Shown one piece after another: positions 15,158 through 20,158 of a stretch of 20,158 bases of DNA. The stretch is from JBLIOB01 sp047639575 (lineage in GTDB: Bacteria > Bacteroidota > Bacteroidia > Flavobacteriales_D > Parvicellaceae). The notes under the pieces were generated by a model. That model was not told the origin of the DNA. It did no database searches and saw nothing but the letters and a program-made list of their open reading frames with translations. The first letter of the stretch is position 1; the number at the start of each line of letters is the position of its first letter. A program made the translations under genes and the position numbers. The stretch covers positions 1 to 20,158 of the forward strand of contig JBLIOB010000042.1 in the NCBI GenBank assembly GCA_047639575.1. The letters are read 5' to 3'.

Positions 15158-15625
15158 TTGAAGTGGGAAATTCGTCATTCCAAAAAGCATTTTGAAGAAT
15201 TCTATAGGCTTAAAAAAATAATCTCGATTGAAATCAGCATTTGGGATACTTTGAACTTCACATTGCTTGACACAAGCTTGGTAAACCAAGGTATTAATCC
15301 TCGAAAAATGATTGGAAAAGAGGATTACAAAATGTTCGACTCAATATTTGGAATTGACCATTTAAAGTCACAAATAAACAATCAAACAGACACAGTTTTT
15401 AATCAAAAAGAATTTGGATTTAGAATCTCAGACACGAGGAAAAAGCATAAAAACAGAATTCATTATTATTCTCTTCCTCTGTTTTCCAAAGACAAGATAT
15501 ATGTTCTATGTAGGCATTGGTTTCAATGCGGTAATGTATGTGGCTATGGGTTTTATGGAATTTATAAAAGAACTAGTAACGGAAAATGGAAGATTGACAA
15601 AATTATCCGTAATTCAATTTCTTAA
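15158..15625 (+). CDS. Uncharacterised protein, possibly 5'-decayed
   Basis: 155 codons from a TTG. I do not recognise a family with confidence. The C-terminal half (YYSLPLFSKDKIYVLC, then WFQCGNVCGYGFYGIYKR with Cys118, Cys124 and Cys128, and NGKWKIDK) resembles small secreted Bacteroidota proteins in which a SxPIFSKD strand and a Cys-x-x-x-Cys-Gly-Gly strand precede a NGKW strand. Such proteins usually carry a signal or lipoprotein peptide. None is present here, and the frame is closed by TGA at 15125-15127 just upstream, so the 5' end may be lost or frameshifted. It lies in the mobile unit, 3' of the propeller-like protein and 5' of an attC-like palindrome. Confidence 0.45.
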   Translation: MKWEIRHSKKHFEEFYRLKKIISIEISIWDTLNFTLLDTSLVNQGINPRKMIGKEDYKMFDSIFGIDHLKSQINNQTDTVFNQKEFGFRISDTRKKHKNRIHYYSLPLFSKDKIYVLCRHWFQCGNVCGYGFYGIYKRTSNGKWKIDKIIRNSIS

Positions 15626-15627
15626 AA

Positions 15628-15707
15628 AACGTGTTACAACAAGTAATAAAGCTAATACCCTTCGTTACCTCAGGAGGTACTATCTTTAGGTCCAAACGTT
15701 AGCAAAC
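15628..15707 (+). repeat. Imperfect palindrome resembling an integron attC site
   Basis: Nested complementary pairs surround a small hairpin: AACGT (15628-15632) with ACGTT (15696-15700), TAAAG (15647-15651) with CTTTA (15684-15688), and TACCT (15666-15670) with AGGTA (15675-15679) around a 4-base loop. It ends in GTTAGCAAAC (15698-15707), which shares GTTAG with the attC R' consensus GTTRRRY but not all of it. It lies between two short genes, where an attC would be expected. No integrase is in the window. Confidence 0.35.
15698..15707 (+). repeat. Left arm GTTAGCAAAC of inverted repeat around the 109-residue gene
   Basis: A perfect 10-bp inverted match to GTTTGCTAAC at 16093-16102. The two arms bracket the small secreted-protein gene, 47 bp before its start and 8 bp after its stop, which marks out a gene-sized unit. 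Confidence 0.6.
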
Positions 15708-15754
15708 ATAGAGAAAGGCTATACTGTAAATGAATTCGGAACGTTATTTATAAG

Positions 15755-16084
15755 ATGAAAGGAGTACTATCAATATCACTGTTTTTAATTTTCCACAATC
15801 TATCATATTCCCAGCATAGGCTTTTGGAGATTGACACAATTCTTGTAAAGTATGATGAGAGTGCTCACTATCAGCTTGAAACAGATTCTGTGTGGTTGAC
15901 GGATATTGGAAAGGACATTTACGGATCAAGAGGAAGAAAAAATGTTTACGTTTTTAGAGGTCTAATTAAAGGAAATTTGCCCTGGGATGGGACAGCTTGG
16001 TACTACGGGATGTTGGGGGAGTCTATGGATAAAGCCGAATACTACAAGAATGGTAAACGCTGTTACGCCCAGATAAATTACTAG
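15755..16084 (+). CDS. Small secreted protein of unknown function
   Basis: 109 residues from an ATG. The N-terminus MKGVLSISLFLIFHNLSYSQ is a clear signal peptide with likely cleavage after Gln20, leaving a mature protein of about 89 residues. The mature part is rich in Tyr, Trp, Asp and Lys (DSVWLTDIGKDIYGSRGRKN, LPWDGTAWYYGMLGES, YYKNGKRCYAQINY) with a single Cys103, so no internal disulfide. I do not recognise the family. It is bracketed by inverted GTTAGCAAAC repeats and lies near the right end of the mobile unit, so it looks like a self-contained cassette. Confidence 0.6.
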   Translation: MKGVLSISLFLIFHNLSYSQHRLLEIDTILVKYDESAHYQLETDSVWLTDIGKDIYGSRGRKNVYVFRGLIKGNLPWDGTAWYYGMLGESMDKAEYYKNGKRCYAQINY

Positions 16085-16092
16085 TGATATTC

Positions 16093-16102
16093 GTTTGCTA
16101 AC
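16093..16102 (-). repeat. Right arm GTTTGCTAAC of inverted repeat
   Basis: Inverse of 15698-15707. In an integron-like reading this would be the R''-side box opening the next recombination site. The matching R' box is not found before the unit's end at 16180, so any such site is truncated. Confidence 0.55.
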
Positions 16103-16172
16103 ATCAAAGCCACAATTATTATATCGTCCATTATTATACTGTGCAATTTGCCCACAGATATGTCAGGTTTAT

Positions 16173-16188
16173 ACAGAACCCTGGGGTA
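16173..16188 (+). repeat. Right end of mobile unit (ACAGAACC) and right target duplication CTGGGGTA
   Basis: ACAGAACC at 16173-16180 is the inverse of GGTTCTGT at 13142-13149. CTGGGGTA at 16181-16188 repeats 13134-13141. Only the outer 8 bp of the 17-bp left repeat are present here, so the right end is diverged, truncated or from a different element copy. Confidence 0.75.
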
Positions 16189-17420
16189 AGCCCATATTCA
16201 CAGCTGTAAGCGCTCCGTTTTCATATATAGGAGGCTACCAAGGAATGCAGATATTTAATCTTATAGGCGTTTTGTTTTCCTGTTTATTCGTCTATAAAAT
16301 TGGCATAAAACTTAACTTACAAGGTGGGTTTATTGCTCCGTTAATTGCTCTTTCTGCTCCATTGTATTTTCTACTCACCACCACTGCTATGACGGAGTGC
16401 TTTTGTGGGTTCGTGCTAATTTTAGGGGTCTATCTGTTTTTATATGAGCGATATTTGTTGGCCGCAATCGTTATTTCACTGATCCCTTTTGCCAGAACCG
16501 AAGGATTTCTTTTTATTGGCATATTTGCGTTTTGCTTGTCATTGAGAAAACAATGGAAGTCACTTCCTTTCTTATTAGCTGGATTTGTCTTTTACGGGAT
16601 TATTGGCTTGTTTCATTCTGGTGATTTCTTTTGGTTAATTACTCAAAACCCTTACAAAGGAACAGCGAACTTATATAAGCATGGAGAATGGAATCACTAC
16701 CTCATGCATAGCTATGAAATATTTGGAATAACTCTAACCTGGCTGAGCATTGCAGGTTTGGCAATTTCACTTGTTTATGTTTTCTTAAAACGTATTAAAT
16801 GGAGCACTTTCTTTTTACTTTCAGGTTGTGCCATCTTATATTTTGCAGCACACAGTGTGGCGTGGTGGCTCGGAATAGGTGGGTCTCTTGGCTTAAAAAG
16901 GATCGTTACAGTAATTACCCCTTTAATGGCTGTTTTTGCCTTATTTTCAATTGACTTGGTGCTACATAAAATTAAATGGCCGGTTGTTAGAATAATTCCT
17001 ATTCTGATTTTAGGTTATTTTATAATTCAGACCCCATTCAATAGAGGAATAGAGAAGTTTGATGCTGGAGCCGAAGAAAAAGTTTATAATAAAGCGATTT
17101 TATATTTAGAAGAAGCGGAGTTGGATCAACGTTTTATTATATACCCAAATGCTTATGTTACATTTAAAATGGACCTTGACCCTTTTAATGAAGACCGTTC
17201 TAAAGAATGGGTATATAATCGAAATGTGCCAAGCGCTAAATTTGAAAAAGGCTCTATTTTCATATGGGACTCACATTTAGGCCCAAATGAAGGAGGAGTT
17301 TTAGAAGAGGAGCTAGAGGCTGACAAAGGATTAAGACTGGTCCATGCGGTTTATCCGGAACACCCGTTTAAAGTATTAGGCGGAAGATACTTTGAGATAA
17401 GAATATATGAGGTTTTATAG
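16181..17420 (+). pseudogene. GT-C-type membrane protein, C-terminal fragment (split by insertion)
   Basis: About 410 codons continuing the fragment at 12949-13141. From WGKPIFTAVSAPFSYIGGYQGMQIFN it runs through roughly nine membrane segments, with ALSAPLYFLLTTTAMTECF, IPFARTEGFLFIG, AHSVAWWLGIGGSLGLKRI, and a soluble tail from about nt 17040 (IEKFDAGAEEKVYNKAILYLEE to the stop). This is the architecture of GT-C polyprenol-sugar-dependent glycosyltransferases. The open frame extends upstream to about 16095, but those bases belong to the mobile unit and give no leader or GT-C motif. The part retained has no stops, so disruption appears recent. It is followed after 46 bp by a GT2 gene, the usual partner that charges the lipid carrier. 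Confidence 0.85.
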
Positions 17421-17466
17421 CGTTTTGCAGAATGTCCTTTCGTTTACCTAAATTTGCCTCGATTTT

Positions 17467-18192
17467 ATGATTATTTCAAAACTTTCCATAGTCATCCCAG
17501 CCTATAACGAAGGGCCTACAATTCATCTTATTCTTGATAAGGTGAAGGCAGTCCAATTACCCAATGATATTGTCAAGGAAATTATTATTGTTAATGATTA
17601 CTCTTCGGATAATACGGTTAGTGCAGTGGAGGAATATATGACTCAGAATTCAGGGTTGGATATTCAATTTTATAGTCAGCCGAAGAATATGGGTAAAGGC
17701 GCTGCTCTTCATAAAGGTATCCAACTTGCCACTGGTGATTACTTGGTCATTCAAGATGCTGACTTGGAATATGATCCGGAGGAATATCATGACCTACTAA
17801 AGCCTATACTTGCTGGATTCGCAGACGTAGTATATGGTTCAAGATTTAGAGGAGGAAACCCACATCGTATTTTATTTTACTGGCACTCTTTGGGAAATAA
17901 ATTTCTCACAAATTTGAGTAATATGTATACCAATCTGAATCTTACAGATATGGAAACTTGCTACAAACTCATAAAGACCGATATTGCTCAGAGCCTAAAG
18001 CTCAAGGAACATCGATTTGGTTTTGAACCGGAGATAACAGCAAAGTTATCCCGAGTCCCTCAAATTAGAATTTATGAAGTAGGAATTTCATATTATGGAA
18101 GAACCTATAAGGATGGTAAAAAAATTGGGTGGAAAGACGGATTTAGAGCAATCTGGTGTATCCATAAATACAATATTTGGTCTAGACACTAA
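17467..18192 (+). CDS. GT2 family glycosyltransferase (polyprenyl-phosphate sugar synthase-like)
   Basis: 241 residues, GT-A fold. VIPAYNE (9-15), VNDYSSD (42-48, Asp44 binding the nucleotide), NMGKGAALHKGIQLATGDY (74-92) and the metal-binding D97-A-D99 in QDADLEYDP are all present, as are VYGSRF and FGFEPEI (184-190, the region that supplies the catalytic acid in related enzymes). There is no C-terminal membrane domain, as in soluble DPM1-like enzymes that move a sugar from NDP-sugar to a polyprenyl phosphate at the inner membrane face. The sugar cannot be read from sequence. Its TAA overlaps the ATG of the next gene by 1 bp, so the two are probably translationally coupled. Confidence 0.88.
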   Translation: MIISKLSIVIPAYNEGPTIHLILDKVKAVQLPNDIVKEIIIVNDYSSDNTVSAVEEYMTQNSGLDIQFYSQPKNMGKGAALHKGIQLATGDYLVIQDADLEYDPEEYHDLLKPILAGFADVVYGSRFRGGNPHRILFYWHSLGNKFLTNLSNMYTNLNLTDMETCYKLIKTDIAQSLKLKEHRFGFEPEITAKLSRVPQIRIYEVGISYYGRTYKDGKKIGWKDGFRAIWCIHKYNIWSRH

Positions 18193-19553
18193 TGATTAAG
18201 CGGTTCATATATAAGAACCCATTGCTCAAGCTTACCTTTTTGGGCCTGATTGTTTTTTCTGCATTTATTTATAATGACATAGAGGATTTTAGCGGACATG
18301 ATCATCCATTTATTCAGGATGTAGATCAATACTATAGTTATTTGCCCGCTTATTTCATTCATGATGATTTAGATTTCAAGTTTCAGCACAAATACTGGTT
18401 AGTAGAAGCTAAAAATGGGGGCAAAGTGCCCAAAGTTACCATGGGCCTGGCGATTGTCTACAGTCCGTTTTTCTTAATTGCCGATACCTGGGCACAGAAT
18501 AGCGATTATGAACGAGACGGGTACTCTTTTCCGTACGTGGTCTTAATCAGATTTGGTTCTATCTTCTATTTCTTATTGGGAATGATCGTTCTGTCAAAAA
18601 GTTTGATGAGGTTTTTCAAACAACATGTAGTAGCCGTAACATGTGCTGTCCTTTTTCTGGGTACAAACCTTTTCTATTACACACTTGGCTGGACAGAAAT
18701 GGCTCACTCCTACCTGTTTTCTTTGTTCGCATTAATCATTTATTTAACCATTCGTTGGCATGAAGATCGGAAGGCGAAACACATTTTATTACTTGGGTTA
18801 GTTGCAGGGTTTTGTGCATTAGTTCGCCCTACTTCAGTTTTGATTTTATTAGTTCCATTGCTTTATGGAATTCAAGGAATTAAAACGATTAACCCCAAAA
18901 TCCAGTTTTTATGGAATCAAAAATGGCTGATAATTGTAGCAATGGGACTTTTCGTAATTCCATTGATTCCGCAATTTGTGTTTTGGAAAATCCATACTGA
19001 CTCATGGCTGTTTTTCTCCTATGGAAGCGATGAGAGTTTCTTTTTTGGAAATCCGCACATCAAAGAGTTTCTGATTGGATATCGCAAGGGGTGGTTTTTA
19101 TATACTCCTTTAATGATCTTATCTGTAGTTGGTTTGTTCTTCTTCCGAGACAAGGCCAAGAATTTTAGATTCGCAGTACCGATAATATTAATACTAACGG
19201 TTTACATTTTCAGCAGCTGGTGGGCCTGGTGGTACGGTGGAAGTTTTGGAATGAGGGCGATGGTTCAATACTATGCGATTCTTGCATTCCCGATTGCCGC
19301 ATTAATTTCCATGAGTTTCAAAAAATGGATTTTGGCTATTCCAATGTTACTTGTTTGTGGATTTTTTATACTTCTTAACCTCCGGCAATCTCATCAGTAT
19401 AAGAAAAGTCATATTCATTGGGATGGAATGACCAAGGAAGCATATTGGTATGTGATAGAACATCCTAAATTTGTAAAGGAAGACTGGGCAGTTTTCGAAT
19501 TATTAATTGATCGTCCGGATTACGATGCAGCAAAAAAAGGAGAAGATTCTTAA
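18192..19553 (+). CDS. GT-C-type multi-spanning membrane protein, putative glycosyltransferase
   Basis: 453 residues with about eleven membrane segments. The first periplasmic loop is acidic (FSGHDHPFIQDVDQYYSYLPAYF; candidate catalytic Asp in QDVDQYY), followed by KVTMGLAIVYSPFFLIAD, LGWTEMAHSYLFSLFAL, LVRPTSVLILL, YRKGWFLYTPLMI and SSWWAWWYGGSFGMRAMVQYYA. This layout matches GT-C proteins that take sugar from a polyprenyl carrier on the periplasmic side. A soluble tail of about 60 residues ends the protein. The ATG overlaps the upstream GT2 stop, and its own 3' end overlaps the next GT2 by 29 bp, so it is embedded in a GT2 / GT-C / GT2 operon. Acceptor (lipid, O-antigen or protein) is unknown. 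Confidence 0.8.
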   Translation: MIKRFIYKNPLLKLTFLGLIVFSAFIYNDIEDFSGHDHPFIQDVDQYYSYLPAYFIHDDLDFKFQHKYWLVEAKNGGKVPKVTMGLAIVYSPFFLIADTWAQNSDYERDGYSFPYVVLIRFGSIFYFLLGMIVLSKSLMRFFKQHVVAVTCAVLFLGTNLFYYTLGWTEMAHSYLFSLFALIIYLTIRWHEDRKAKHILLLGLVAGFCALVRPTSVLILLVPLLYGIQGIKTINPKIQFLWNQKWLIIVAMGLFVIPLIPQFVFWKIHTDSWLFFSYGSDESFFFGNPHIKEFLIGYRKGWFLYTPLMILSVVGLFFFRDKAKNFRFAVPIILILTVYIFSSWWAWWYGGSFGMRAMVQYYAILAFPIAALISMSFKKWILAIPMLLVCGFFILLNLRQSHQYKKSHIHWDGMTKEAYWYVIEHPKFVKEDWAVFELLIDRPDYDAAKKGEDS

Positions 19554-20158
19554 GGTACTGGTAGTGATTCCTTGTTACAACGAGGAAGAAGCTATTGCAT
19601 CTGTGGTAGATGAGGTGAAAAGTCAATCTTTGGAGAATGTCAATATTGAAGTATTGGTGATCAACGATAAATCAACGGACGGATCAATAGACGTTCTTCA
19701 AAAGAATAACATCAGTCATATTAGTTTGCCTGTTAATTTAGGTATTGGAGGGGCGGTCCAGACTGGTTATAAATATGCGTTCCAGAACGGCTTTGACGTT
19801 GCTGTTCAACTAGACGGAGATGGTCAACACAGAGCTGATCAATTAGTAAATGTCATTGCTCCGATTCAAAATGATGAGGCTGATGTGGTGATCGGGTCTA
19901 GGTACTTAACCAAAGAAGGCTTCCAGTCGTCATCTTTACGAAGATTCGGTATTAATTTTTTTAGGAGCGTTATTAAAATGCTCACTGGGGTGGTGGTGCG
20001 AGATTCTACTTCAGGATTTAGAGCACTGAATTTAAACGCACTCAAGCTTGTAAATGAATATTATCCGGATACTTATCCTGAACCTGAGGCAATAGTCCTT
20101 TATGCAAAACATGGTCTGAGAATTAAGGAGGTTCCTGCACTAATGAGAGAACGTCAAG
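19525..20158 (+). CDS. GT2 family glycosyltransferase, 3' end outside window
   Basis: 211 codons visible from ATG 19525, which overlaps the upstream gene by 29 bp; the frame runs off the right edge. VIPCYNEEEA (14-23), VINDKSTDGS (45-54), NLGIGGAVQTGYKYA (71-85), the D97-G-D99 metal site in QLDGDGQH, IGSRYL, DSTSGFRALN and YPEPEAIVL are clear marks of the soluble GT2 group that often precedes a small DUF2304 membrane protein. It is a different subfamily from the GT2 at 17467-18192. Probable role: building a polyprenyl-linked sugar or adding a sugar during surface polysaccharide assembly. The DUF2304 partner, if present, would lie just beyond the window. Confidence 0.9.
   Translation, partial: MQQKKEKILKVLVVIPCYNEEEAIASVVDEVKSQSLENVNIEVLVINDKSTDGSIDVLQKNNISHISLPVNLGIGGAVQTGYKYAFQNGFDVAVQLDGDGQHRADQLVNVIAPIQNDEADVVIGSRYLTKEGFQSSSLRRFGINFFRSVIKMLTGVVVRDSTSGFRALNLNALKLVNEYYPDTYPEPEAIVLYAKHGLRIKEVPALMRERQ

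Larger units (their letters stand above)
13142..16180 (+). mobile_element. Non-autonomous 3,039-bp transposable unit carrying T9SS and small-protein genes
   Basis: The segment begins GGTTCTGT, ends ACAGAACC, and is flanked by an 8-bp direct repeat. It splits a GT-C gene, and virtual removal with one repeat copy restores that gene's frame exactly. The left 150 bp form a complete small element with 17-bp inverted repeats. At the right end only the outer 8 bp of the inverted repeat match. Cargo, in order: a truncated T9SS C-terminus, a full T9SS propeller-like protein, an uncharacterised 155-codon frame and a 109-residue secreted protein. No transposase, resolvase or integrase frame is visible. 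IS6-family ends (GGTTCTGTTGCAAA-like) and IS1595-family elements both give 8-bp duplications; either could have supplied the transposase in trans. The family assignment is inference. Confidence 0.75.

Noticed and set aside
16095..17420. Independent 441-codon membrane protein gene starting at TTG 16095
   Set aside because: The first ~85 bases lie in the mobile unit and give no leader or GT-C first-loop motif; the missing N-terminus is found intact at 12949-13141 and joins in frame.
1..20158. tRNA, rRNA, CRISPR array or replication origin
   Set aside because: No cloverleaf, rRNA core sequence, regularly spaced direct repeats or DnaA-box cluster was seen.

Overview
The window looks like a Bacteroidota chromosome, most probably Flavobacteriales or a Cryomorphaceae-type marine relative. 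The supporting signs are an A+T-rich sequence, starts without clear Shine-Dalgarno sequences, type IX secretion (T9SS) C-terminal sorting domains, membrane proteins fused to TPR repeats, and Bacteroidota-style class A penicillin-binding proteins. The lineage is inferred from protein style; no taxonomic marker gene is present.

Layout. (1) 1-3526: two convergent genes for multi-spanning membrane proteins with C-terminal TPR repeats, their stops only 6 bp apart. The left one is cut by the window edge; the right one is TMTC-like. (2) 3700-4917: a membrane-anchored SGNH/GDSL hydrolase, divergent from the TPR gene. (3) 5075-10277: two tandem paralogous class A PBPs. The second carries a large linker insertion and a four-cysteine zinc-ribbon-like module. 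(4) 10274-12939: the two subunits of a 3-oxoacid CoA-transferase (scoA, scoB), separated by about 1.3 kb that holds a decayed GT-C-type membrane protein gene. (5) 12949-17420: a second GT-C-type gene, split by a 3,039-bp insertion. (6) 17467 to the end: a GT2 glycosyltransferase, a GT-C-type membrane protein and a second GT2, closely spaced or overlapping and probably one operon for polyprenol-linked sugar transfer.

The most notable structure is the insertion at 13142-16180. It starts with GGTTCTGT, ends with ACAGAACC, and is flanked on both sides by the same 8 bp, CTGGGGTA (13134-13141 and 16181-16188). Removing the insertion plus one copy of the 8 bp joins the two GT-C fragments in frame, through Trp-Gly-Lys, into a 474-residue protein. 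Its left end is a 150-bp mini-element (13142-13291) with perfect 17-bp terminal inverted repeats. No transposase is visible. The cargo is the C-terminal scrap of one T9SS protein, a complete T9SS beta-propeller-like protein, an uncharacterised protein and a small secreted protein. The last of these is bracketed by GTTAGCAAAC inverted repeats next to an imperfect palindrome that recalls an integron attC site. I read this as a non-autonomous, cargo-carrying transposable unit with IS6- or IS1595-like ends that inactivated a glycosyltransferase-like gene.
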